A DNA stretch of 10,365 nt, taken from assembly GCA_016870695.1 (NCBI GenBank), contig VGAV01000054.1, positions 1-10,365 of the forward strand, given 5' to 3'. Position 1 is the stretch's first letter. Each line of letters opens with the position of its first letter. Source of the DNA: Actinomycetota bacterium. GTDB taxonomy: Bacteria > Actinomycetota > Actinomycetes > Actinomycetales > Microbacteriaceae. Made by a program: the position numbers and the translations under genes. Shown one piece after another: positions 1 to 6,619 of this stretch. The notes under the pieces are model-generated. The model searched no databases and had not been told where the DNA came from. It was given only the letters and a program-made list of their open reading frames with translations.

Positions 1-47
1 GCACGCAGAGCGCGGGGCCCGGCGTACATCTGCGCCAACTCAGCGCC
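1..47. repeat. 47-bp direct repeat, copy 1 (window edge)
   Basis: This copy matches 74-120 at 46 of 47 positions; the only difference is C19 here against G92. It contains an inner dyad, GGCG at 21-24 and CGCC at 33-36, which in RNA could pair as a 6-bp stem (with a U-G and an A-U pair) around a CAUC loop. The mismatch weakens an outer stem (GGCCC with GCGCC) that is perfect in copy 2. The repeat starts at the first base of the window, so it may extend, or have more copies, to the left. It lies 3' of the mrp operon. No known element is recognised. Confidence 0.85.
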
Positions 48-73
48 CAGAGCTCCAATGACTTGCCCCATAT

Positions 74-120
74 GCACGCAGAGCGCGGGGCGCGGCGTAC
101 ATCTGCGCCAACTCAGCGCC
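74..120. repeat. 47-bp direct repeat, copy 2
   Basis: This is the second copy, 73 bp downstream of copy 1 and separated from it by a 26-bp unique stretch. A 73-bp offset is not a multiple of three, so the pair is unlikely to be an in-frame coding repeat. Nested dyads are visible: GGCG at 94-97 with CGCC at 106-109, inside GGCGC at 89-93 with GCGCC at 116-120. A degenerate echo of the 3' end (CGCCAA followed by ACTCAGCGC) occurs at 130-145. The rest of the gene-free stretch 1-165 holds nothing else that I can identify. Confidence 0.85.
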
Positions 121-165
121 GAAGCCCCTCGCCAAGACTCAGCGCGGAGGGAACCACTCGCGGGG

Positions 166-549
166 TCAGCGCTCGGGACGGGACTCCGACCCGATCGAGC
201 CGCCCTCCTCGGTGCGGTGCTGCAGCTCGTCCACGTAGAGGGAGCCCTCGTCGGTCGTGCGGTTGCGATACGCGGCCCGTCCGACCATGTGCGCGGCGAG
301 CGGCGCCGTCGCGAACTGGATGAGGATCACCGGGATGCCGAAGGCGAGCGCCTCCCACGTGCGGAGCGAGAGCACCACGGCGACGACGATGAGCAGCACC
401 CCGAGCACCTGCGGCTTGGTCGCCGCGTGCAGGCGGGTGGGCACGTCGCGCCACCGCAGCAGACCGAGCGTCGCGGTCAGGCAGAGAAGAGCGCCGATCA
501 GCACCAGGACCAGGGCGATCGTGTCGAACACGGCATCCAGTCCGGTCAT
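166..549 (-). CDS. mrpG: Mrp Na+/H+ antiporter subunit G
   Basis: This 127-residue MrpG/MnhG/PhaG subunit is a small membrane protein of the Mrp cation/proton antiporter complex. Three hydrophobic segments are visible at about residues 6-31, 47-63 and 66-90. Between the first two lies the family signature RWRDVPTRLHAATKPQVLG (32-50), matching the usual pattern R-x-x-D-x-x-T-R-L-H-A-A-T-K. The tail from about 91 to 127 is hydrophilic and somewhat longer than in short family members. The start is ATG at 549, whose ATGA overlaps the mrpF stop by 4 nt; an AAGGAG ribosome-binding site lies 8 nt upstream. It is the last gene of the operon, and no U-tract terminator is seen between its stop and the window edge. 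Its individual role in the complex is poorly understood in general. Confidence 0.95.
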   Translation of the reverse strand: MTGLDAVFDTIALVLVLIGALLCLTATLGLLRWRDVPTRLHAATKPQVLGVLLIVVAVVLSLRTWEALAFGIPVILIQFATAPLAAHMVGRAAYRNRTTDEGSLYVDELQHRTEEGGSIGSESRPER

Positions 550-812
550 CTCGGGTTCTCCTTCCGGGCGACGAACCGGGCGACGGCGATCGAGCCGAAG
601 ACTCCCACGGCGGCGATGATGAGCATCGCCGGCAGCGACCGGGTGTGGTGGTTGATGACCATGTCCGCCCCGAGGATGCAGAGCACCTCGGTGAGCAGCA
701 CGTCGGCGGCGACGGCGCGGTCGAGGATCGACGGTCCGAGGACCATGCGGATGAGCGCCAGCACCGCGGCGACGGCGAAGACGACGAGGATGACGATGGT
801 GAGCGCGGTCAT
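546..812 (-). CDS. mrpF: Mrp Na+/H+ antiporter subunit F
   Basis: This 88-residue MrpF/MnhF/PhaF subunit has the normal family length. It is almost wholly hydrophobic, with three membrane segments at about residues 3-24, 36-53 and 61-80. The signature GPSILDRAVAADVL (27-40) follows the first helix, with the conserved Asp31-Arg32 pair and Asp38. The start is ATG at 812, overlapping the mrpE stop by 4 nt, and its own stop overlaps the mrpG start by 4 nt. No good Shine-Dalgarno is visible, so translation is probably coupled to mrpE. MrpF belongs to the minimal conserved Mrp set and is expected to sit in the membrane complex with MrpE and MrpG. Confidence 0.95.
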   Translation of the reverse strand: MTALTIVILVVFAVAAVLALIRMVLGPSILDRAVAADVLLTEVLCILGADMVINHHTRSLPAMLIIAAVGVFGSIAVARFVARKENPR

Positions 813-1423
813 AGGAGCGTCCGTCCGTCGCGAGGGGACTGCGCCGCGTGGTGGGCGTCGGCGTCGGCCGCGGCGATGTCGGCGCGGAGGACGGCCAACT
901 GCTCCCTCGACCCGACGGCACGGGTGATGCGGGCCTCCCAGCCGAGCACGATCCGCCGCTGGTGGTCGGCGTCCTCCGCGGAGCGCACCCCGATCGTGTG
1001 CAGATAAAGGGTGCGGGCCTCGCGGTCCACGTCGACGATGAGGGACCCCGGGATGAGGGATGCCGTGACGGCCGTGTGCGCCATGATGACGTCGTCGTTC
1101 ACCCGCAGGGGCACGGCGATGATCGCCGCTCCGGGCTGCCGGCGGAAGTCGAGCACCTGCAGCGCGACAATGAGCGAGCCGCGGACGACCGCCCCGAGGA
1201 ACGTGACCACGAAGATGAGGCCGTACCAGAGGTTCACCCTCCCCGACAGCTCGACGGGCGGCAGGCGGAAGACGCGCGTGACGAAGATCGCGGCCACGAG
1301 ACCGGTGAGGAACGCGAGCCAGGTGAACTGCCCCCACAAAAGCATCCACAGGGCGACGAGCCACACGAGGAACGGCAGCTGGTGCAGGAACAGCGACATC
1401 TGGGACCGGCGCGACGGGCTCAT
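809..1423 (-). CDS. mrpE: Mrp Na+/H+ antiporter subunit E
   Basis: This 204-residue MrpE/MnhE/PhaE subunit has hydrophobic segments at about residues 13-30, 33-50 and 64-90, followed by a cytoplasmic-type domain. The family signature TAVTASLIPGSLIVDVD (117-133) and a following LYLHTIGV (139-146) identify it. The C-terminal 55 or so residues are charged and extend beyond the roughly 160-residue length of the classical Bacillus subunit. The start is ATG at 1423, chosen because its ATGA overlaps the mrpD stop by 4 nt; a GAGGGGG ribosome-binding site lies a few nt upstream. An internal Met9 just before the first helix is a possible alternative start. The gene overlaps mrpF by 4 nt. Confidence 0.95.
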   Translation of the reverse strand: MSPSRRSQMSLFLHQLPFLVWLVALWMLLWGQFTWLAFLTGLVAAIFVTRVFRLPPVELSGRVNLWYGLIFVVTFLGAVVRGSLIVALQVLDFRRQPGAAIIAVPLRVNDDVIMAHTAVTASLIPGSLIVDVDREARTLYLHTIGVRSAEDADHQRRIVLGWEARITRAVGSREQLAVLRADIAAADADAHHAAQSPRDGRTLL

Positions 1424-2973
1424 TCGGCCCCCTCGTCCTGCAGCTGCACGAGGGTGACGCCCTCGGTGATGCGCTCACCCGCGCGCAGACAGGCATCGAG
1501 GAGCGGCCCGGCGAAGACCGTCAGCGCGATCGTCACCGTGACCATGCCCGCCGTGGCGAGCGTCATGATGCGCGGGATCGTGCGCTTCTCGGTGGAGATG
1601 CCGGCCGCGGGGGCGTTGCCGAGGTAGGCGATGCGCTCGACGGTCTCGGGCGAGTCCTCCTGCTCGCGCCAGAACGACAGGTTCCAGGCCCGCATGAGCG
1701 CGTAGAGCGTGAGGATCGAGGTCACGACGCCGCCGACGATGAGCACCATCATCACCGGCGTCCCGATCTGGGCCGCCGCGTCGAAGAGCGCGTACTTGCC
1801 GATGAAGCCGGAGAACGGCGGCAGGCCCCCGAGATTGATCGCCGGGATGAAGTACAGCACCGCCAGCAGCGGCGCGCCCCGCATGAGGCCCTTCACCTTG
1901 AGGATCGAGGTGCTCCCCGCCCGGCGCTCGATGAGGCCGACCGCGAGGAACAGCGTCGTCTGCACGATGATGTGGTGGACGATGTAGTAGATCGTCGCCC
2001 CGACTGCGAGCGGCGTGTTGATGGCCAGCCCGAAGATCATGTAGCCGATGTGGCTGACGAGAGTGAACGACAGGATCCGCTTGAGCTCGGCCTGGGCCAC
2101 CGCTCCGAGGATCCCGACGATCATCGTCGCCAGCGCGACCATCATCAGCAGGAAGTTCAGGTCGTTCGAGACGAACAGCTGCGTCTCGGTACGGATGATG
2201 GCGTAGACGCCGACCTTGGTGAGCAGGCCGGCGAAGACGGCGGTCACCGGCGCCGGAGCGGTGGGGTACGAGTCCGGCAGCCAGAACGACAGCGGGAAGA
2301 CGGCCGCCTTGATCGCGAAGGCGAGCAGCAGCATGAGGTGCAGGATCGTCTGCGTGTCCTGCGGCAGCTGCGCCATGCGCTCGGAGATCTGCACCATGTT
2401 GACGGTGCCGAGTGCGCCGTAGACCATCGCGATCGCGGCGAGGAACAGGATCGATGACACCAGCGACACGACGATGTACACGACGCCGGCGCGGATGCGC
2501 TGCTCGGTGCTGCCGAGGGTGATCAGCACGTACGACGCCACGAGCAGGATCTCGAACCCGACGTACAGGTTGAACAGGTCGCCCGCGATGAAGGCGTTGA
2601 AGATGCCCGCGCCGAGGATGAGGTACGCCGGATAGAAGATCGAGACCGGGGTGTCCTCGTCGTTGTCGGCGGCGCCCTGCCCGATGGAGAAGAGGAGGAC
2701 CGCCAGCAGGACCACGGCGGTCACGACCACCAGCAGCGCCGCGAGCACGTCGACGTACAGCACGATTCCGAGCGGGATGTCCCATCCCGCGAGTGCGACC
2801 GCGATGGGCCCGCTCGTGTCGACGGTCACGAGCAGGACGGCGCCCAGCACGAGCACCGCGGACAGCGACGCGACCGACACGACGATCTGCGTCTTCTTGC
2901 GCCGGCCGAAGATGAGGTTGATGGCCGCGCCGAGCAGCGGGATGCCGACGAGCAGGGGGACGAGCGCGCTCAC
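1420..2973 (-). CDS. mrpD: Mrp Na+/H+ antiporter subunit D
   Basis: This 517-residue MrpD/MnhD/PhaD is a NuoM/NuoN-like proton-translocating subunit homologous to complex I antiporter modules, predicted to have about 14 membrane helices. Visible hallmark residues are Glu141 in VGFEILLVASY (the conserved TM5 Glu), Lys222 in the motif KAAVFPLSFWLP, Lys253 in LLTKVGVYAI and Lys393 in GFIGKYALF. The segment DSYPTAPAPVTAVFAG (234-249) is the usual loop after TM7. The length is typical. The start is GTG at 2973, whose GTGA overlaps the mrpC stop; this is the only non-ATG start among the coupled junctions. The C-terminus (about 490-517) is hydrophilic. All key charged residues are present, so the subunit should be functional. 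Confidence 0.97.
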   Translation of the reverse strand: MSALVPLLVGIPLLGAAINLIFGRRKKTQIVVSVASLSAVLVLGAVLLVTVDTSGPIAVALAGWDIPLGIVLYVDVLAALLVVVTAVVLLAVLLFSIGQGAADNDEDTPVSIFYPAYLILGAGIFNAFIAGDLFNLYVGFEILLVASYVLITLGSTEQRIRAGVVYIVVSLVSSILFLAAIAMVYGALGTVNMVQISERMAQLPQDTQTILHLMLLLAFAIKAAVFPLSFWLPDSYPTAPAPVTAVFAGLLTKVGVYAIIRTETQLFVSNDLNFLLMMVALATMIVGILGAVAQAELKRILSFTLVSHIGYMIFGLAINTPLAVGATIYYIVHHIIVQTTLFLAVGLIERRAGSTSILKVKGLMRGAPLLAVLYFIPAINLGGLPPFSGFIGKYALFDAAAQIGTPVMMVLIVGGVVTSILTLYALMRAWNLSFWREQEDSPETVERIAYLGNAPAAGISTEKRTIPRIMTLATAGMVTVTIALTVFAGPLLDACLRAGERITEGVTLVQLQDEGAE

Positions 2974-3602
2974 GAGCGGTCACCGTCCTCTCGTCCGTCC
3001 GCGGACCCGGCGCCGTCGTCGGTCTGGGGAGGGGGGGATGCCGCCCCGTCCGAGCCGCGGCGGACGCCCGGGCCGTCGCGGCGCACGGCGACGCGGTCGA
3101 CGGGTGCGTCGTCGACCAGCGACGACAGGTCGCCCTGGTGGAGCACGCGGATGGGCGAGGCGACGTCCCCGACGAAGTCGGTCGTCACGTCCTCGTCGTC
3201 GGAACGGGACTCCTCGTCCATGGCGTCCTCGGGCTCGCCGGCCGTGCGCTCGCGCAGGGCCACGTCCTCGGCGTCGTCGACGACGGTGTCGGCCTGGCCC
3301 AGCTGCCAGGAGCGGTAGATCAGTGCAAGCAGGAACGCCGAGATGCCGAACGTGATCACGATGGCCGTGAGCGTCAGCGCCTGCGGCAGTGCGTCCGACA
3401 TCTCCGCGGCATCCGTCTCCCCTCCGTCGTAGAACGGGGCAATTCCCGGTCGACCCATGACGATGAGCAGCAGGAGGTTGGCGGCGTTGCCGAGCAGCAG
3501 GAAGCCGATGAGCACGCGCGTGAGGCTGCGCTCGAGCATGGCGTAGACGCCGCAGGCGAACAGCACGCCCATCACGATGACGAGGACCAGGGAGATGCTC
3601 AT
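2970..3602 (-). CDS. mrpC: Mrp Na+/H+ antiporter subunit C with long acidic tail
   Basis: This MrpC/MnhC/PhaC subunit is homologous to NuoK of complex I. The first 100 or so residues form the family domain, with three membrane segments at about 3-22, 28-49 and 77-97; LLGNAANLLLLIVMG (36-50) and DALPQALTLTAIVI (70-83) are typical of the family. At 210 residues it is nearly twice the roughly 113 residues of classical MrpC. The extra part (about 104-210) is hydrophilic, rich in Asp, Glu, Arg and Ser, and lacks hydrophobic stretches, so it is probably disordered and cytoplasmic. The start is ATG at 3602, with 4-nt ATGA overlap with the mrpA stop; its stop overlaps the mrpD start. A much longer upstream reading in this frame is rejected because it runs antiparallel to nothing and overlaps mrpA coding in another frame. 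Confidence 0.95.
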   Translation of the reverse strand: MSISLVLVIVMGVLFACGVYAMLERSLTRVLIGFLLLGNAANLLLLIVMGRPGIAPFYDGGETDAAEMSDALPQALTLTAIVITFGISAFLLALIYRSWQLGQADTVVDDAEDVALRERTAGEPEDAMDEESRSDDEDVTTDFVGDVASPIRVLHQGDLSSLVDDAPVDRVAVRRDGPGVRRGSDGAASPPPQTDDGAGSADGREDGDRS

Positions 3603-6526
3603 GGGGCGGCCATCTCCGCATCCTCGGGCAGCTGCGACTGCCGGTCGACCTCGGCGCCCAGGCTGCGGAGCACGTCGAGCACGAGCCCGATCACGACGAG
3701 GTACACCCCGACGTCGAAGATGGTGCTGGTGACGAACTCCCAATGACCGATGAGCGGCAGCTCCCCTTCGAAGGTGAAGCTCTGCAGCGGGGCGTAGCCG
3801 AAGAAGATCGGAACGATCGCGCAGAGGACGGCGATGGACATGCCGGCACCCAGGAGGCGTCCGGCGTCCGTGGGTGCGGCGGCGCCGAGCTCCCAGCGCC
3901 CGCCCGCGATGTAGCGCATGACGAGGGCCATGCCCGCGACGAGACCGCCCGCGAAGCCGCCGCCGGGGAGGTTGTGGCCGGCGAAGAGCAGGTAGAGCGA
4001 CACGACCATGATCGAGTGGAAGAGCACCCGGATGATCATCTCGAGGAGGATCGAACGGTTCTCCGGCTGGACCTTCGAGCCCGACACCAGCCAGGCCCGG
4101 GGGGCGTCGGACTCGCCTTCGCGCGGTGCCCGCACCCCGCTGTCGGTCTCGATCAGGGGGCGGCGGCGCGCGAGCCCCACCACGCTCCGGGCGGTCCCCG
4201 AACGGCGGGCGAGGTTGTCGCTGCGGTCGGTGATGAAGACGAGGGATGCCACTCCGGTCGCGGCCAGAATGAGGACCGACAGCTCGCCCATCGTGTCCCA
4301 CCCGCGCAGGTCGACGAGCGCGACGTTGACCACGTTCCGCCCGTGGCCGATCTCATAGGCGAGCGGCGGCCATTCGAGCGAGATCGGGAGCTCCTGTCGC
4401 GCGCCGGTCGCGACGATCGCCACGAGGGCCATGGTCGCGCCCACGCCGACACCGAGGGCGGCGCGCGCGATCGGGTTGACGGAGGCGTTGTGCTCCCCCA
4501 TCCGCGCGGGCAGCCGGCGCAGGACGAGCGCGAACACGACGAGGGTGACCGTCTCGATGAGCACCTGCGTGAGCGCGAGGTCGGGGGCGCCGCTCGTCCC
4601 GAAGAGGGCGACCATGCCGAGTCCGGTGACCGAGACGAGAACGACGCCCGTGAAGCGCTTGCGCGCCCGGACCGCGAGGATGCCGGCGGCGATCATCACG
4701 GGAGCGGCGAGCAGCTGCGTCGGCGACTGCCAGGCGTCCAGCTGCGCGCGCCACTCGCGGGAGGCGAGCAGCGCCGTCCCCTCGGCGACGACGAGGACGA
4801 TGAAGATCGTGCCGACGTAGAACGGCAGCGAACCACGCTGGAACCGCGCGGTGGTCCATTCCGAGGAGTGGTCGATGGCGCGCAGGACCGCGTTGTACGC
4901 GTCGTTGGCCGTGAACGGCAGCACGCGGCGGCGACGGTGCAGCTGCGTGCGGCGGACGATCCAGAAGACGAGCGCACCGAGGGCGAGCGTGCCGAGGGAG
5001 ATGAACAGCGCGGGCTCGAGTCCGTGCCAGAGAGCCAGGTGGTACGGGTACTCCGGCTCGGGCACCCCGGCCGTCGCGGCGGGCAGGCCGTCGGCGTAGG
5101 GGGTGAGCCACCCGTCGACGATCGGCGCGAGGAAGCCGAGGGCGAGGGATGCCGCGGCGAGCAGCACCGGCGAGGCGAGGAAGCCAATCGGCGGGTCCGG
5201 CCAGTCCGTCCGCTCGACCCCGCGCTTGGTCCAGTAGGCGCCCCAGAGGAAGCGGATGCCGTAGGCGGCGGTGAGCGCCGAGCCCGCCACGACGCCGAAG
5301 AGGGCGACGAGACCCCACCCGGATCCCGCCGTCGCCTCGTGCCAGAGCGCGGTCAGCGCCGTCTCCTTCGCCACGAATCCGAGGGTGGGGATGACACCGG
5401 CCATCGAGGCGATCGCGATGAAGGACGCCGTCGCCATGACGGGCGCCTGGCGGCCGAGGCCGGAGAGCTCGCCGATGTCGCGCGTGGACAGCTGACGGTC
5501 GATGACGCCGACGACGAGGAACAGGCACGACTTGAACAGCGCGTGGCTGAGGAGGAGGGCGACGCCGGCGAGGGCGGCATCCCGGGTCCCGTACCCGAGC
5601 ATCACGATCAGGAATCCGAGCTGGCTCACCGTGCCGAACGCGAGGATGCGCTTGAGGTCGCGCTCGCGCAGCGCCTGGAACCCGCCGAGCAGCATCGTGA
5701 AGACGCCGAGCGAGATGAGCACGGGCCGCCAGAACGGCGTATCGGCGAACGCCGGCGACAGTCGCGCGACGAGGTAGATGCCGGCCTTCACCATGGCCGC
5801 GGCGTGGAGGTAGGCGCTCACCGGGGTCGGAGCCGCCATCGCGCCGGGGAGCCAGAAGTGGAAGGGGAAGATGGCCGACTTGCTCAGCGCGCCGACGAGC
5901 AGCAGCAGCACCGCGATGTCGACGACCGCGCCGGTCGGCGGGTCCGCGAGGACCGCGGAGATGCTCGAGGTCCCCGCCTGCACGACGAGCAGCACGACGC
6001 CGATCAGCATGACGAGCCCGCCGAGGGTCGTGACCAGGAGCGCCTGCAGGGCGGCACGGCGACTGGCGGCACGCGCGTGGTAATAGCCGATGAGCAGATA
6101 GGAGAGGACGCTCGTGGCCTCCCACAGCATCACGAGGACCACGAGGTCGTCGGTCAGCACGAGCCCGTACATCGCCCCCGCGAAGGCCAGCAGGACGGCC
6201 GAGAACTGCCCGACCCCGTTCGTCTTGCCGCGGAAATACCAGCGGCAGTAGAGCATGACCAGGGCGCCGACGCCCGTGACCACCAGGGTCAGCAGCCACC
6301 CGAGGACGTCCATCCGCATTGAGAGAGAGACGCCGATCGCCGGGATCCACTCGTATTCCTCGAACGGAATCGACCCCCCGAAGACCGCCGGCGCCAGGAC
6401 GATGGCGTGGGCGAACGCGAGCAGGGGCAGGATCGCGGCGACGTAGAAGGCGCGAGCGCCGATCTTCGCGACGAGAATCGGCAGGAGGAGGGGGACGAGC
6501 GCGAACGCGCCGAGGAACGCCAGCAA
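3599..6526 (-). CDS. mrpA: Mrp Na+/H+ antiporter subunit A fused to subunit B
   Basis: This 975-residue protein is the large NuoL-like subunit of the Mrp antiporter carrying MrpB at its C-terminus. Residues 1-520 form the proton-translocation module: Glu136 in MLWEATSVLSYL (TM5), Lys216 in LSKSAIFPFHFWLPG, Lys247 in MVKAGIYL, Lys332 and Lys387 in GFVAKETAL. Residues 600-765 are the MrpA-specific MbhD/DUF4040-like and MbhE-like part, with TQVLIETVTLVV (Glu659) and VDLRGWDTMGELSVL (Asp744, Glu748). Residues 821-956 match MrpB, including LYLLFAGHNLPGGGFAGG (844-861). No separate mrpB exists, as is usual in Actinobacteria. The start is TTG at 6526, supported by a GAGGAGG ribosome-binding site 6 nt upstream and by the protein beginning at the first helix. 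It is the first gene of the operon and overlaps mrpC by 4 nt. Confidence 0.97.
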   Translation of the reverse strand: MLAFLGAFALVPLLLPILVAKIGARAFYVAAILPLLAFAHAIVLAPAVFGGSIPFEEYEWIPAIGVSLSMRMDVLGWLLTLVVTGVGALVMLYCRWYFRGKTNGVGQFSAVLLAFAGAMYGLVLTDDLVVLVMLWEATSVLSYLLIGYYHARAASRRAALQALLVTTLGGLVMLIGVVLLVVQAGTSSISAVLADPPTGAVVDIAVLLLLVGALSKSAIFPFHFWLPGAMAAPTPVSAYLHAAAMVKAGIYLVARLSPAFADTPFWRPVLISLGVFTMLLGGFQALRERDLKRILAFGTVSQLGFLIVMLGYGTRDAALAGVALLLSHALFKSCLFLVVGVIDRQLSTRDIGELSGLGRQAPVMATASFIAIASMAGVIPTLGFVAKETALTALWHEATAGSGWGLVALFGVVAGSALTAAYGIRFLWGAYWTKRGVERTDWPDPPIGFLASPVLLAAASLALGFLAPIVDGWLTPYADGLPAATAGVPEPEYPYHLALWHGLEPALFISLGTLALGALVFWIVRRTQLHRRRRVLPFTANDAYNAVLRAIDHSSEWTTARFQRGSLPFYVGTIFIVLVVAEGTALLASREWRAQLDAWQSPTQLLAAPVMIAAGILAVRARKRFTGVVLVSVTGLGMVALFGTSGAPDLALTQVLIETVTLVVFALVLRRLPARMGEHNASVNPIARAALGVGVGATMALVAIVATGARQELPISLEWPPLAYEIGHGRNVVNVALVDLRGWDTMGELSVLILAATGVASLVFITDRSDNLARRSGTARSVVGLARRRPLIETDSGVRAPREGESDAPRAWLVSGSKVQPENRSILLEMIIRVLFHSIMVVSLYLLFAGHNLPGGGFAGGLVAGMALVMRYIAGGRWELGAAAPTDAGRLLGAGMSIAVLCAIVPIFFGYAPLQSFTFEGELPLIGHWEFVTSTIFDVGVYLVVIGLVLDVLRSLGAEVDRQSQLPEDAEMAAP

Positions 6527-6532
6527 GGTGGG

Positions 6533-6540
6533 CCTCCTCG
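6533..6540 (-). promoter_or_regulatory. Strong ribosome-binding site deciding the TTG start of mrpA
   Basis: On the minus strand the sequence reads CGAGGAGG, then CCCACC, then TTG. This is close to the full anti-16S complement at good spacing. It fixes the TTG at 6526 as the start, since no ATG or GTG gives a comparable arrangement. Confidence 0.85.
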
Positions 6541-6547
6541 GGGTCGA

Positions 6548-6561
6548 CGGGCGGATGCCCG
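6548..6561 (-). other. Small hairpin in the mrp leader
   Basis: CGGGC and GCCCG flank a 4-nt loop, giving a perfect 5-bp GC stem. It lies between the -10 candidate and the ribosome-binding site of mrpA, about 58 nt after the lacI stop. No T-run follows, so a Rho-independent terminator for lacI is not supported. It may be a leader structure or chance in GC-rich DNA. Confidence 0.35.
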
Positions 6562-6600
6562 GGCTCTCGGGGTGTCGCTTTATTCTACGGGAGGCATCCG
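6552..6600. repeat. 8-bp inverted repeat flanking the mrp promoter candidate
   Basis: CGGATGCC (6552-6559) and GGCATCCG (6593-6600) form a perfect inverted pair with 33 bp between. The intervening DNA contains the TAGAAT -10 candidate. Both arms carry the heptamer that is overrepresented through the whole window, so the pair may be two members of that family rather than a specific operator. Confidence 0.5.
6582..6587 (-). promoter_or_regulatory. Candidate -10 element of the mrp operon
   Basis: Read on the minus strand this is TAGAAT, one change from TATAAT, in a locally AT-rich patch of otherwise GC-rich DNA. A transcription start about 7 nt downstream would give a leader of about 50 nt with a proper ribosome-binding site. 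The -35 region is weak: GTCATG at 18-bp spacing is the best I see. Transcription could also read in from lacI. Confidence 0.5.
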
Positions 6601-6619
6601 TCGCCCATGACGCCGGATC

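Noticed and set aside
1..120. CRISPR-like look of two repeats with a 26-bp spacer
   Set aside because: There are only two copies, the repeat (47 bp) is longer than the spacer and at the extreme for CRISPR, no cas genes are near, and the DNA after copy 2 does not continue the pattern.
58..927. A 289-codon plus-strand frame over the repeat and the mrpG/mrpF region
   Set aside because: It is antisense to mrpG and mrpF, has Arg-rich nonsense-type composition, and the repeat period of 73 is out of frame.
3743..6322. An 859-codon open frame on the plus strand, antisense to mrpA
   Set aside because: Its translation is a low-complexity run of Arg, Glu, Asp, Gly and His without any fold or motif, as expected from the complement of a high-GC membrane-protein gene. 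mrpA explains the region.
3599..6526. Apparent absence of mrpB from the antiporter operon
   Set aside because: MrpB is present as the C-terminal domain (about residues 821-956) of the MrpA protein, the normal actinobacterial arrangement, so the complex is complete.
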